From NCBI GenBank assembly GCA_902582765.1, contig CACHTK010000003.1, forward strand, positions 1-55,162: a DNA stretch of 55,162 nucleotides. Reading direction: 5' to 3'. Within the stretch, counting starts at the first letter, position 1. Each line of letters starts with the position of its first letter. This document shows positions 1-10,206 of the stretch, one piece after another. Below the pieces are notes generated by a model. The model had not been told where the DNA came from. It ran no database searches and worked only from the letters and a program-made list of their open reading frames with translations. Both the position numbers and the translations under genes were made by a program. Source of the stretch: an uncultured Pelagibacteraceae bacterium. GTDB taxonomy: Bacteria; Pseudomonadota; Alphaproteobacteria; Pelagibacterales; Pelagibacteraceae.

Positions 1-65
1 AATTTACATCAAAATTACCCTCAGATTTAGAACAGATTTTAAAAAAACTAAGAAAAATCAAGTAA
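1..65 (+). CDS. C-terminal fragment of an upstream CDS (possibly RluD-type pseudouridine synthase)
   Basis: Open frame from the window edge, FTSKLPSDLEQILKKLRKIK*, stop TAA at 63-65; RluD guess rests on tail resemblance and common rluD-rpoH synteny only. Confidence 0.45.
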   Translation, partial: FTSKLPSDLEQILKKLRKIK

Positions 66-111
66 TAAAAACATTGTAAAAATTTATTTATTTATTAAAT
101 AAATACTTCGG

Positions 112-1002
112 ATGAATAAAAATACATACAACTTACCAGCACTTTCAAATGAGGGTGGATTAGCTGCTTATCTTGATCAGATTAAGAAATTTCCAATGCT
201 TGCAGCTGAAGAAGAGTATATGTTAGCTAAAAATTGGCAATCAACTGGAAATGTTAAATCAGCAGAAAAACTTGTAACAAGCCATTTGAGACTAGTTGCA
301 AAGATTGCAATGGGTTACAAAGGTTACGGGTTACCCCTAAACGAGATGATATCTGAAGGTAATGTGGGATTAATGCAAGCAGTAAAAAAATTTGAGCCAG
401 AAAAAGGTTTTAGACTTGCAACTTATGCAATGTGGTGGATCAAAGCTTCAATACAAGAATATATATTAAGATCATGGAGTTTAGTAAAAATAGGAACAAC
501 CACAGCACAGAAAAAACTTTTTTTTAATTTAAAAAAAATTAAAAACCAAATAGCTCCTCGGTCAGAAGGGGATCTAAGAAAAGAACATGTTGAAGATATA
601 GCCAAAAGACTTTCAGTAAGTGAAAGTGAAGTTGTATCAATGAATAGAAGACTTTCAGGAAAAGAACAATCCTTAAATGCACCAATAGGTGAGGATGGAG
701 ATGAGTGGCAAGACTGGGTGGTTGATAATGAAATGGATCATGAATTAAAAATTGCTCAAAGTGATGAAATGGAACAAAGAAAAGATTTACTTCAAGACTC
801 TATTAAAATTTTAAATGAAAGAGAAAAAAAAATTTTATACTCAAGAAGATTAACAGACGATCCTATAACTTTAGACGAACTAAGTAAAAAGTATAAGATT
901 AGTAGAGAAAGAGTAAGACAAATAGAAAACAAAGCTTTTGAAAAGCTTCAAAAGCACATGCTCAACTCTGCTAAATCAAAAAACTTATTGCCAGCAAATT
1001 AG
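112..1002 (+). CDS. rpoH: RNA polymerase sigma-32 factor
   Basis: 296 aa; sigma-70 region 2 ([60 protein letters not shown]) and region 4 helix-turn-helix; RpoH-type. Confidence 0.95.
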   Translation: MNKNTYNLPALSNEGGLAAYLDQIKKFPMLAAEEEYMLAKNWQSTGNVKSAEKLVTSHLRLVAKIAMGYKGYGLPLNEMISEGNVGLMQAVKKFEPEKGFRLATYAMWWIKASIQEYILRSWSLVKIGTTTAQKKLFFNLKKIKNQIAPRSEGDLRKEHVEDIAKRLSVSESEVVSMNRRLSGKEQSLNAPIGEDGDEWQDWVVDNEMDHELKIAQSDEMEQRKDLLQDSIKILNEREKKILYSRRLTDDPITLDELSKKYKISRERVRQIENKAFEKLQKHMLNSAKSKNLLPAN

Positions 1003-2291
1003 AGATTAAAAGGATCTTGAATTAAGATTGTATCATTTCTCTCTGGACTAGTGGAAATACTTGAAATTCTTGTCTCTACAAACTTTTCCAATTCTTTTAT
1101 ATAAATTTTTGCATTTTCTGGTAATTCTTCAAATTTTTTTATACCTACTGTTGAAGATTTCCAACCTTTAAAAGATTTATACACTGGTTTTGCCTTAAAT
1201 TGATCATCAACGGAGGCTGGGAGGTAATCATATTTTTTACCATTTATCTCATAAGCGATGCATATTTTAATTTCATCTAGTTGATCTAGCACATCTAGTT
1301 TAGTTAAGGCAATTCCATCAATTCCTGAAATTTTTAGAGTTTGTCTTACGAGGACCCCATCAAACCAACCACATCTTCTTTTTCTGCTTGTGACAGTTCC
1401 AAATTCTTTTCCTCTTGTTCCAAGTAAGTCACCGATTTCATCTGTTAGTTCTGTTGGAAAAGGGCCTTCTCCAACTCTTGTGGTGTATGCTTTTGTAATA
1501 CCTAAAACATAATTAATAGAGTTTATACCACAGCCTGAGCCGGTCGCCGCAGATGAAGCAACAGTATTAGAAGAGGTTACAAATGGGTAGGTACCATGGT
1601 CAACGTCTAGAAGAACACCTTGAGCGCCTTCAAATAAAATTTTTTTATTTTCAGATTTAAATTCATCTATTTTTTTCCATACTGGCTGTGAAAATTTAAG
1701 TATTTTCGGTGCAATATTTAACAGATCTTTTTTTAATTTATCTTTTTTAAATTCAGGTTTTCCCAAACCTTTTCTTATAGCATTATGATGATTTAGTACT
1801 GCGTCCAATCTTTTTTCCAAATTTTTTTCTGATGCAAGATCCATTACTCTTATTGATCTTCTGCCAATCTTATCTTCATATGCTGGTCCTATTCCTCTTC
1901 TTGTAGTTCCAATTTTTGATTTTCCTGCTGTATCTTCTCTAATCTCATCCATTTCTTTATGAAATGGCAGGATAAGAGTGGCTGCTTCTGATAAAATTAA
2001 ATTATCAGGATTAACTTCTACACCTTTAAATTTAATTTCATCAATCTCATCTAAAAATGCCCATGGATCAACTACTACGCCATTTCCTATAATTGATATT
2101 TTATTTTTTCTAACTATTCCAGATGGTAACAATCTTAATTTATAAACAATACCATCTATAACAAGAGTATGCCCAGCATTATGCCCACCTTGAAATCTTA
2201 CAATTACATCAGCCCTACTTGATAGCCAATCAACAATTTTACCTTTTCCTTCATCTCCCCATTGTGATCCAACTACAACTAAATTTTTCAT
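999..2291 (-). CDS. purA: Adenylosuccinate synthase
   Basis: [18 protein letters not shown]-terminus, [14 protein letters not shown] and [24 protein letters not shown] motifs. Confidence 0.98.
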   Translation of the reverse strand: MKNLVVVGSQWGDEGKGKIVDWLSSRADVIVRFQGGHNAGHTLVIDGIVYKLRLLPSGIVRKNKISIIGNGVVVDPWAFLDEIDEIKFKGVEVNPDNLILSEAATLILPFHKEMDEIREDTAGKSKIGTTRRGIGPAYEDKIGRRSIRVMDLASEKNLEKRLDAVLNHHNAIRKGLGKPEFKKDKLKKDLLNIAPKILKFSQPVWKKIDEFKSENKKILFEGAQGVLLDVDHGTYPFVTSSNTVASSAATGSGCGINSINYVLGITKAYTTRVGEGPFPTELTDEIGDLLGTRGKEFGTVTSRKRRCGWFDGVLVRQTLKISGIDGIALTKLDVLDQLDEIKICIAYEINGKKYDYLPASVDDQFKAKPVYKSFKGWKSSTVGIKKFEELPENAKIYIKELEKFVETRISSISTSPERNDTILIQDPFNL

Positions 2292-3100
2292 CTAAAATTT
2301 TTTTTTATTTGTATACTATTTAAATGGTTTACAGGACCGCGACCTTTCCCTAAATTTGGTTGTGTTCTTAATGAATGATTTACATATTTAATTCCCATTT
2401 CACAAGATTTCTTTAAAGTTTTTCCACATGAAAAGTAGGTAGTTATAGCGCTAGAAAGAGTGCAGCCTGTACCATGGCTATTTTTTGTATCTATTTTCTT
2501 ATTTTTAAAGATTATAATTTCTCTTTTGTTAACAAACACGTCTTGAATATTTTTATAATTTAAATGACCTCCTTTAATAAGGACATTTTTTGTACCTAAT
2601 TCTATTAAATGTTTACCGGCTAAAATTACATCATGTATAGTTGATATTTTAGAATTGGTTAAAACCTCAGCTTCAGGTATGTTTGGTGTAATTAAATCTA
2701 CTTTGGACAAAAGTTTATTTTTTAAAATTTTAATAGCACGGTCATTAATTAATTTTTTTCCACCCTTTGCCACCATCACAGGATCTAATATTATTTTTTT
2801 TGCTTTTATCTTTTTTAATGATTTTATTACTGAATATATAGCTTCTTTTGAATGAAGCATTCCTATTTTAATAGCGTCTGGTTTTATATCTTTTGCTGTA
2901 AATTCAATTTGATAAGAAATTTCTTTACTATTCACTGGAATGATTGATTTAACACCTGTTGTATTTTGCGATGTTATAGCAGTTATAGCAGTCATGGCAT
3001 ATGAGCCAAGCGATGTGGCAGTTTTAATGTCTGCTTGTATGCCTGCACCACCAGAAGAGTCTGAACCAGCAATAATTAAAATTTTAGATTTTATTTTCAA
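2288..3100 (-). CDS. thiD: Hydroxymethylpyrimidine (phosphate) kinase
   Basis: [38 protein letters not shown] motifs. Confidence 0.95.
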   Translation of the reverse strand: MKIKSKILIIAGSDSSGGAGIQADIKTATSLGSYAMTAITAITSQNTTGVKSIIPVNSKEISYQIEFTAKDIKPDAIKIGMLHSKEAIYSVIKSLKKIKAKKIILDPVMVAKGGKKLINDRAIKILKNKLLSKVDLITPNIPEAEVLTNSKISTIHDVILAGKHLIELGTKNVLIKGGHLNYKNIQDVFVNKREIIIFKNKKIDTKNSHGTGCTLSSAITTYFSCGKTLKKSCEMGIKYVNHSLRTQPNLGKGRGPVNHLNSIQIKKNFR

Positions 3101-3101
3101 G

Positions 3102-4433
3102 TTAAATAATTGATTTTTTTACAACATTAATACATTTTGAAAGTATAGTTTTATCTACAGTTTCACACATTATTCTCACTACTGGTTCTGTTCCAGACTT
3201 TCTCACTAACATTCTCCCTTTTCCTTTTATTAAACTATTTGCTTTTTTAATTGCATTTTTGCACTTGGGATTATTAATTATTGATTTATCTTTTACTTCA
3301 ACATTTTCTAATAACTGAGGAGTAGGTGTAAAATTTTCAAATATTTCACTCGCTTTTTTACCTTTCCTCATAGAAAAGAGAATTTCTAATGCTACTAATA
3401 AACCATCACCTGTAGTCGCAAATTTACCAAGGATAATATGGCCAGATTGCTCTCCTCCCAAATTAAATTTATTTTTCTGCATTGCTTCTTTTACGTATCT
3501 ATCGCCAACTTTAGATCTTATAAACTTTATCTTATTTTTAGAAAAATATTTTTGTAATCCATAGTTTGACATTAAGGTACCTACGACACCACCTTTTAAA
3601 ATTTTTTTTCTTTTCCATCTTGTTGCTAGCATTGCTATTATTTTATCTCCATCAATAATGTTACCTTTTTCATCACAAATAATAATCCTATCAGCATCAC
3701 CATCTAAAGAAACTCCAATATGGGATTTATTTTTTTTTGTATGATATTTAATTTTATTTGGAAATGTAGAACCACATTTTTTATTTATATTAAATCCATT
3801 TGGAGAAGTTCCGATTTCGTGAACTATGGCACCCAATGATCTAAACAATTGAGGTCCTACTTTATATGCAGCTCCGTTAGCACAATCTATTGTAATTCTT
3901 AAACCTCTTAGATTAAATTGTTTAGGAAAATTTGTTTTTAAAATTTCAATATATTTATTTGAACCATTCTCTAATCTTTTAACTCTGCCTAATATTTGAG
4001 GATTTGATAATTTTTTTGATATTTTTGAATCAATAAGTTTTTCTATTTTTTTTTCTATTTTGTCAGACAATTTTAAGCCATTTGGTCCAAATAATTTTAA
4101 ACCATTATCATAAAAAAGATTATGCGATGCTGTAATCATGATTCCCATATTAGCTCTCATTTTTTTAGTAAGCATTGCAAGTCCATTTGTGGGTAATGGT
4201 CCAAAAGTGAAAACGTGCATTCCAGCTGATGTTAAACCAGATACTAATGCTGGTTCTAGTGCATATCCTGATAATCTAGTATCTTTAGCAATTATCGCCA
4301 TCTGTTTGGTTTTTTTTTTATTATTAAAATATGTGCCAACAGCCAAACCAAACTTAAAAAACATTTCACCATTTATTTTATTTCCATTTACTTTTCCTCT
4401 TATTCCATCTGTACCAAAGTATTTTTTTGTCAT
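3102..4433 (-). CDS. glmM: Phosphoglucosamine mutase
   Basis: FGTDGIRGKVN start, ITASHNLFYDNGLKLFG, SLDGDADR, RKSGTEPVVRIMCE. Confidence 0.97.
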   Translation of the reverse strand: MTKKYFGTDGIRGKVNGNKINGEMFFKFGLAVGTYFNNKKKTKQMAIIAKDTRLSGYALEPALVSGLTSAGMHVFTFGPLPTNGLAMLTKKMRANMGIMITASHNLFYDNGLKLFGPNGLKLSDKIEKKIEKLIDSKISKKLSNPQILGRVKRLENGSNKYIEILKTNFPKQFNLRGLRITIDCANGAAYKVGPQLFRSLGAIVHEIGTSPNGFNINKKCGSTFPNKIKYHTKKNKSHIGVSLDGDADRIIICDEKGNIIDGDKIIAMLATRWKRKKILKGGVVGTLMSNYGLQKYFSKNKIKFIRSKVGDRYVKEAMQKNKFNLGGEQSGHIILGKFATTGDGLLVALEILFSMRKGKKASEIFENFTPTPQLLENVEVKDKSIINNPKCKNAIKKANSLIKGKGRMLVRKSGTEPVVRIMCETVDKTILSKCINVVKKSII

Positions 4434-5485
4434 TAATTAAAATTTAGTTTTTTAAAAACTTTGATTCCTTGGCAAACTTCATTAACATCATGTATCCTAA
4501 GAATTTGTACTCCTTGTAACATGCTAAAGATACTTGAAGACACAGTTCCTCCTATTCTTTCTTCGCTATCATTTTTTCCAGATATATCTTTTATAAATCT
4601 CTTTCTAGAAATTCCTAACATTACCGGTAATCCTAAAGAATGAAAAATAGAAACATTATTGATTAGGGTAATATTATGTTTCATATTTTTACCAAATCCT
4701 ACTCCAGGATCTAGGATAATGTGATTATGTTTAATTCCGCTTTTTCTAATTAATCTCAGCTTATCTTTGAAATAGTCATATATATCCAACAAAACATTAT
4801 TGTAGCTGGGATTTTTTTGCATTGTTTCTGTGTTACCTTTCATATGATGTAGAACAAATGGTAACTTTGTTTTTTTTAAAAAATCAATTGTCTCCTTGTC
4901 ATAGCTTAGGCCAGATACATCGTTAATTAAGTCTAGTTTATATTTCGAAGCTTTTTTCATCACAAAACTTTTTCTAGTATCTAAAGAAACAAAAAAACTT
5001 TTAGATTTTAAATAATTCATAACTTTATTTACTCTCTTCCACTCCTCTGTTTGAAGAATTTCTTTTGAGCCTGGTCTTGTGGACTCCCCACCTACATCAA
5101 TTATTTTGGCTCCATCAACTATTAATTTATTGATCTGTTTTCTTGCAGAAATTTTATTATTAAATTTTCCACCATCAGAAAAACTATCTGGTGTAATATT
5201 TAAAATACCCATTATTATTGGTAAATTATTAAATTTTAATTTAGGAATTTTTTTTGTCTTTGATATATTATCTACATCAACTAAAACTTTTTTTTTAATT
5301 TTTAACGGTAGGTTTTTAATACTTCTTATATTTATTTTTTTTTTACTAGTCCGGGTAATAATTTCAATAGTATCAAATGAGAGAGATTTGTTACCACCAA
5401 CTGGAAGAGAAATCTTTTTTTTGACTTTTTCTCTGGAGGTTCTGTTATAATAAAAATTACACGCTCTTGTGTAATATTTTTGCAT
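4433..5485 (-). CDS. folP: Dihydropteroate synthase with N-terminal extension
   Basis: GILNITPDSFSDGG, DVGGESTRPGS, ILDPGVGFGK motifs; ~85 aa upstream extension. Confidence 0.93.
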   Translation of the reverse strand: MQKYYTRACNFYYNRTSREKVKKKISLPVGGNKSLSFDTIEIITRTSKKKINIRSIKNLPLKIKKKVLVDVDNISKTKKIPKLKFNNLPIIMGILNITPDSFSDGGKFNNKISARKQINKLIVDGAKIIDVGGESTRPGSKEILQTEEWKRVNKVMNYLKSKSFFVSLDTRKSFVMKKASKYKLDLINDVSGLSYDKETIDFLKKTKLPFVLHHMKGNTETMQKNPSYNNVLLDIYDYFKDKLRLIRKSGIKHNHIILDPGVGFGKNMKHNITLINNVSIFHSLGLPVMLGISRKRFIKDISGKNDSEERIGGTVSSSIFSMLQGVQILRIHDVNEVCQGIKVFKKLNFN

Positions 5486-5491
5486 TAATTT

Positions 5492-7384
5492 TTAGTGAAC
5501 AATCTTTGGTTTTAGTCCCATTGAACCTAAAGCAGAACCTTGATCATCTTCCTCCACTTTTAAATCCTCTTTATTTTTTGGATATAAATTTTTGTTTACT
5601 ATGTCTTCAATTTCCTGACCTGTTAATGTTTCATAAGTAAGCAAAGCTTTAGCTAATTTATGCAAGTCATCAATCTTATCAGTTAAAACTTTTTTTGCTC
5701 TATCATAACCTTGATCAACAAATTTTCTTATCTCTGTATCTACTTTTCTTGCAGTTTCTTCAGACATATTTTGTTGTCTTGCAACTGATCTTCCAAGAAA
5801 AACCTCTTCCTCATTTTCACCGTAAGCAACTGGGCCAAGCTCTTTACTTAATCCTGCCCGCATTACCATCGCCCTAGCTCTTTTTGTTGCTTGCTCTATG
5901 TCGCTCGCTGCACCTGTAGTTACCTTTTCATCTCCAAATATAATTTCTTCTGCAACTCTACCTCCCATTGCAATTGCCATTTGTGCGTGAAGTTGTTCTC
6001 TTGTTTGAGACACCTCGTCTCTCTCAGGAAGTTGCATTACCATTCCCAGTGCTCTTCCTCTTGGAATTATTGTTGCTTTATGTATAGGATATGCTGCCTT
6101 TTCATTTATAGTAACAATTGCATGGCCAGCTTCATGATATGCAGTCAATCTCTTCTCTTCCTCACTCATCACCATTGATCTTCTTTCAGACCCCATCATT
6201 ACTTTATCTTTTGCCTCTTCAAATTCCATGTAGGTAACTATTCTTTTGTTTTTTCTTGCTGCTAATAATGCGGCTTCATTAACTAAATTTGCAAGATCGG
6301 CTCCAGAAAATCCTGGAGTTCCTCTTGCAATAGTTCTTAAATTGACATCTGGTGCCATTGATATTTTCTTTGCATGCACTTTTAATATTTTTTCTCTTCC
6401 AAGTAAGTCAGGATTAGAAACTACTACCTGTCTATCAAATCTTCCCGGTCTTAATAAAGCTGGATCAAGTACATCTGGTCTGTTAGTTGCTGCAATTATT
6501 ATTACACCTTCATTTGTATCAAATCCATCCATCTCTACAAGTAATTGATTTAGTGTTTGCTCTCTCTCATCGTTACCACCACCTAAACCTGCGCCTCTAC
6601 TTCTTCCTACAGCATCAATTTCGTCGATAAATATTATACATGGTGAGTGCTTTTTACCTTGCTCAAACATATCTCGAACTCTTGAAGCTCCAACACCAAC
6701 AAACATTTCAACAAAGTCCGACCCCGATATTGTAAAGAATGGAACTCCTGCCTCACCTGCAATTGCTCTAGCCAATAAAGTTTTACCTGTTCCAGGGGGA
6801 CCAACTAAAAGACACCCACGAGGTATTTTTCCTCCTAACCTACTAAATTTTTTAGGATCTTTTAAAAATTCTACTACTTCTTCAACTTCTTCTTTAGCTT
6901 CCTCTACTCCAGCTACATCGTTAAAAGTAACTTTACCCTTTAATTCGTTCATCATTTTTGCTTTTGATTTTCCAAAACCCATTGCTCCACCTTTGCCGCC
7001 TTGCATTTGTCTCATAAAGAATATCCAAACGGCGATTAAAAGTAGCATCGGGAACCATGATAAAAGTACTCCAAATAATGATGGCATTTTTTCTTCTAAT
7101 GGACTTGCTGAGATACTAACTCCTTTGTCACTTAACTTTTGAATTAAATTTGGATCATCAGGAGCATAAGTATTAAACATTTCTCCATTAGACATTACAC
7201 CTTTAATATTTTTTCCTTGAATCTCTACTTGAACAACTCTTCCATTATCTACTTGAGTTAAAAATTCTGAAAATATTATGTTATTTTTTTGATTAACTGA
7301 TCCTTGTGGGTTCTTAAACATATTGTATAGGCCGATAGTCAGTACTACTATTACACCCCACATAGCTAGATTTCTGAAATTCAT
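5492..7384 (-). CDS. ftsH: ATP-dependent zinc metalloprotease FtsH
   Basis: N-terminal TM segments, [18 protein letters not shown] Walker A, HEAGH zinc motif. Confidence 0.98.
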   Translation of the reverse strand: MNFRNLAMWGVIVVLTIGLYNMFKNPQGSVNQKNNIIFSEFLTQVDNGRVVQVEIQGKNIKGVMSNGEMFNTYAPDDPNLIQKLSDKGVSISASPLEEKMPSLFGVLLSWFPMLLLIAVWIFFMRQMQGGKGGAMGFGKSKAKMMNELKGKVTFNDVAGVEEAKEEVEEVVEFLKDPKKFSRLGGKIPRGCLLVGPPGTGKTLLARAIAGEAGVPFFTISGSDFVEMFVGVGASRVRDMFEQGKKHSPCIIFIDEIDAVGRSRGAGLGGGNDEREQTLNQLLVEMDGFDTNEGVIIIAATNRPDVLDPALLRPGRFDRQVVVSNPDLLGREKILKVHAKKISMAPDVNLRTIARGTPGFSGADLANLVNEAALLAARKNKRIVTYMEFEEAKDKVMMGSERRSMVMSEEEKRLTAYHEAGHAIVTINEKAAYPIHKATIIPRGRALGMVMQLPERDEVSQTREQLHAQMAIAMGGRVAEEIIFGDEKVTTGAASDIEQATKRARAMVMRAGLSKELGPVAYGENEEEVFLGRSVARQQNMSEETARKVDTEIRKFVDQGYDRAKKVLTDKIDDLHKLAKALLTYETLTGQEIEDIVNKNLYPKNKEDLKVEEDDQGSALGSMGLKPKIVH

Positions 7385-7419
7385 ACCCCTAAATTAAGAA
7401 TTATTATTAATTTAACAAG

Positions 7420-7439
7420 TGTCAATTTGTGCCAATTTG
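7420..7439 (-). promoter_or_regulatory. Tandem 10-bp near-repeat containing a TTGACA-like -35 element upstream of ftsH
   Basis: Minus strand reads CAAATTGGCA CAAATTGACA followed by an AT-rich segment leading to the ftsH ATG. Confidence 0.35.
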
Positions 7440-7447
7440 GAAGTATT

Positions 7448-8500
7448 CTACCCATTTTCTGGATAAATAATGACAGAATTCTCAATTTTTTGAATTATAC
7501 ATCCTGAAAGTGTTTTTTTTGAATTATTATCAATAGATCGTAAATGTTTAATTAGTCTCTCAATCTTCTCGCCTCTTGAAAAAGTATTTTTTTTTCCAAC
7601 CTTTTGGATTACTTCTGAAAATGATCTAAAAACTACTTCATCTGGTTGTTTAAGAAAGTCATTTTTTAAAATTATTGTTTTAGTTAATTTTAAGTAATTT
7701 GAATTATCATTAATATTTTTTTTAACAAAATAATCAACGGCAATATTACTTTTACTAAGATTATTCAAAGATAATTTAAATTTATTAAAAGTTAACCCAT
7801 CTTTTTCTAAATTTGAAATTAATTTTCTTACTTTTACTCTCAAAAATTTATCATCGAAATTAAAGGGGTCATTAACATTAAAATTAAAAGTATTTTTTAA
7901 AATATATGCCAGATCTTTTTTAGGTATATCGATTAAAGGCCTTAGAATATGAATTTTATCATCGTGCTTTACTTTGGATTTAATATTGCTAAATGATATT
8001 AAACCTCTTAAACCTGAGCCTCTTAATAATCTTATAAAAAAATTTTCAATTAAATCATTAGAGTGATGTGCGGTTAAAATCATATCAATTTTTTTAACTA
8101 AACTTTGTTTGATAATTAATTTGTATCTATTATCTCTTGCAAAAGATTGAACATTAGTTGATACTTTTCCTTTTTTGATAGTAAGTATATTGCAATTAAT
8201 TTGGAATGATTTTAGTTTTTTTTTAACTAAATTTGCCTCGGTAGTAGAATTTTTTCTAAGTTTATGGTCTACAATAAAAAAATAACATTTTTTACTATTT
8301 TCGATTGAATAACATTTGGCTAAAAATGATAATGCCATACTGTCCACTCCTCCTGAAACAGCTACACAAAAACTGTTTGAGATATGTCCAGATACGTTTT
8401 TTTTAAAATTTAAATAAATCCTTTTTATTTTTGGATCATCTAATTTTTTTGAATAAAAATTAAGAATTTTCTTTTTTACACTCAAATTCTTTTTCTTCAT
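7448..8500 (-). CDS. tilS: tRNA(Ile)-lysidine synthase
   Basis: AVSGGVDSMALSFLA PP-loop; ORF track extends to 8563, but the internal Met at 8500 (MKKKNLSVKKKIL) reduces the overlap with cpoB. Confidence 0.9.
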   Translation of the reverse strand: MKKKNLSVKKKILNFYSKKLDDPKIKRIYLNFKKNVSGHISNSFCVAVSGGVDSMALSFLAKCYSIENSKKCYFFIVDHKLRKNSTTEANLVKKKLKSFQINCNILTIKKGKVSTNVQSFARDNRYKLIIKQSLVKKIDMILTAHHSNDLIENFFIRLLRGSGLRGLISFSNIKSKVKHDDKIHILRPLIDIPKKDLAYILKNTFNFNVNDPFNFDDKFLRVKVRKLISNLEKDGLTFNKFKLSLNNLSKSNIAVDYFVKKNINDNSNYLKLTKTIILKNDFLKQPDEVVFRSFSEVIQKVGKKNTFSRGEKIERLIKHLRSIDNNSKKTLSGCIIQKIENSVIIYPENG

Positions 8501-9476
8501 AATACTTTGCTTTTTGAAGTACAGATTGAGTTGCATTGGGATATTGTTTTTTAACTCCAGCAATCATCAAGCATCCTTGATCTTTTTCGCCCATCTGAAC
8601 CAATGATACTCCTAGTTTTAATAAATTTTCAGGAGCAATTTTACTTTTTGGATACTTTTGATAGCCTTCCAAATATGCAGTGGCTGCATCGGTGTACATT
8701 TGTCTTATTCTGTAAGTTTCTGCATACCAATATTGTGCGTTGCCTGATAATTCGTTATCAGGATTAATCAATACAAATTCTCTAAAAGCTTTCTCTGCAT
8801 TAACATAATCGCCAACTTTTAAAAAATTTCTTGCAAATTGATATTGCTCTTTTGGGCTAGCTTCTGGCAATAATTTTTCCTCAGCATTAAAAACTTCTGA
8901 AATTATTGCTTCAGTTTGTTCTACAGTTTCTATTACTTGGGTATCATTAGTAGTAGTCATATCTTTATAAGACAATTCTCCAAGCGATTGTGGTTCGGAG
9001 GATCCAGGAAGTATTTTTTTTTTTGTTATCTCTTGATTTGTCAATAATTTCTCTGTTTTAGTTTGAGATGAAATAGAATTATTATTAGTATTTAAAATAG
9101 AAGTTTGTTCAATTTGCTCAAATCTTAATTGATTATCTTGCTGTAATTTAGAAAAATTATTTGAAAGTTTGTCTAATTTAAAATTTATTTCTTCAAATTT
9201 ATTTGTTAATTCCTGAAATTGTGTCTCTATCTCACTTAATTTTAATAAATGTTTTGTTAAAGCCTGCTCAGACTCTTTTGTTGAAGCTTTTTGTGTCATA
9301 CTTTGATCTGAGTTTTCTGAAAATGATTGCGAATAGACTGCTCTTTCAAGAGTTCTAAGATCCTTTTGAATGTTTTCTAAAATCTCTCCTACTTCTTTAT
9401 CCTGAGAAAATGAAATGCTTGTTGAAAAAAATAAGAGTGAAATAAAGTTAATTGATATTAACTTGATTAATGATCT
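8460..9476 (-). CDS. cpoB: Tol-Pal system periplasmic protein (CpoB/YbgF)
   Basis: Signal peptide after MRSLIKLISINFISLLFF, coiled coil, TPR repeats (YQFARNFLKVGDYVNAEKAFREF); in the tol-pal locus; track start 9521 lies inside a hairpin so 9476 preferred. Confidence 0.88.
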   Translation of the reverse strand, partial: RSLIKLISINFISLLFFSTSISFSQDKEVGEILENIQKDLRTLERAVYSQSFSENSDQSMTQKASTKESEQALTKHLLKLSEIETQFQELTNKFEEINFKLDKLSNNFSKLQQDNQLRFEQIEQTSILNTNNNSISSQTKTEKLLTNQEITKKKILPGSSEPQSLGELSYKDMTTTNDTQVIETVEQTEAIISEVFNAEEKLLPEASPKEQYQFARNFLKVGDYVNAEKAFREFVLINPDNELSGNAQYWYAETYRIRQMYTDAATAYLEGYQKYPKSKIAPENLLKLGVSLVQMGEKDQGCLMIAGVKKQYPNATQSVLQKAKYYEEKEFECKKENS

Positions 9477-9509
9477 CATAAAAACATTTGTAGTTATAAT
9501 AATGGCAAA

Positions 9510-9546
9510 AAAAAGACCCATACTTTTTTAGAGTAAGGGTCTTTTT
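9510..9546. terminator. Intrinsic (possibly bidirectional) terminator/attenuator between pal and cpoB
   Basis: Perfect 10-bp inverted repeat AAAAAGACCC...GGGTCTTTTT with A/T tract arms. Confidence 0.75.
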
Positions 9547-9556
9547 AAATTAAGTT

Positions 9557-10111
9557 TTAATTTGCTTTTACTGTTACAGATCTTCTATTTTTTGACCATG
9601 AAAGTGGATTAGAACCTGAGTCTACAGGTCTCTCTTTTCCATAACTTAAAACTTTAATTCGATCAGACGAAACGCCATAAGTCATCAAATAGTCTTTCGC
9701 TGCATTAGCTCTTCTCTCACCTAATGCTAAGTTATATTCTCTTGTTCCTCTCTCATCCGCGTGACCTTCAACCACCACAGTCACATCTGAGTTCTGTCTT
9801 AACCATGCGGCCTGCTTTCTTAAAGTCTCTCTAGAAGCTGTAGTTAATATTGTCTCATTAGTTGCAAAGAATACTCTGTCTGGAACTCCACTTGCGAGCT
9901 CTCCCACAGTATCAGAGCCTATATAAACATCACCCTGCATTAACGCATCTAATTTTTCAATTGGATCTGCTTTTTTAGTCTCTGCTTTAGTAGTAGTAGT
10001 AGTCGATGACTCTGCTGTTGTTTTTACAGACTTCTTAGTTGCACACGCAGTAACAATTAAACCGAATATAACAACAAGAAATGCATTTTTTAAAATTTTG
10101 TATAGATTCAT
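9557..10111 (-). CDS. pal: Peptidoglycan-associated lipoprotein
   Basis: Lipobox VTAC, OmpA-like domain VVVEGHADERGTREYNLALGERRANAAKDYL. Confidence 0.96.
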   Translation of the reverse strand: MNLYKILKNAFLVVIFGLIVTACATKKSVKTTAESSTTTTTKAETKKADPIEKLDALMQGDVYIGSDTVGELASGVPDRVFFATNETILTTASRETLRKQAAWLRQNSDVTVVVEGHADERGTREYNLALGERRANAAKDYLMTYGVSSDRIKVLSYGKERPVDSGSNPLSWSKNRRSVTVKAN

Positions 10112-10206
10112 TTTTGCTCCTTCAATAGAATATTATGAACTTAATCATGTAATTAGATGTTTTGTCCAGAAAAATCAACCAAATTTAATAGAATCGAGGA
10201 TTTTCT

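Noticed and set aside
423-605. 60-aa - strand ORF
   Set aside because: Antisense within rpoH; no motif or plausible start signal.
4138-5450. Several + strand ORFs (100-123 aa)
   Set aside because: Antisense shadows of glmM and folP.
4433-5485. N-terminal extension of folP as a novel fused domain
   Set aside because: Similar extensions occur in alphaproteobacterial DHPS by recall; no evidence of a separate enzymatic domain.
5695-6178. + strand ORFs rich in Cys/His
   Set aside because: Antisense to the highly conserved ftsH; apparent Cys/His richness is reverse-frame artefact.
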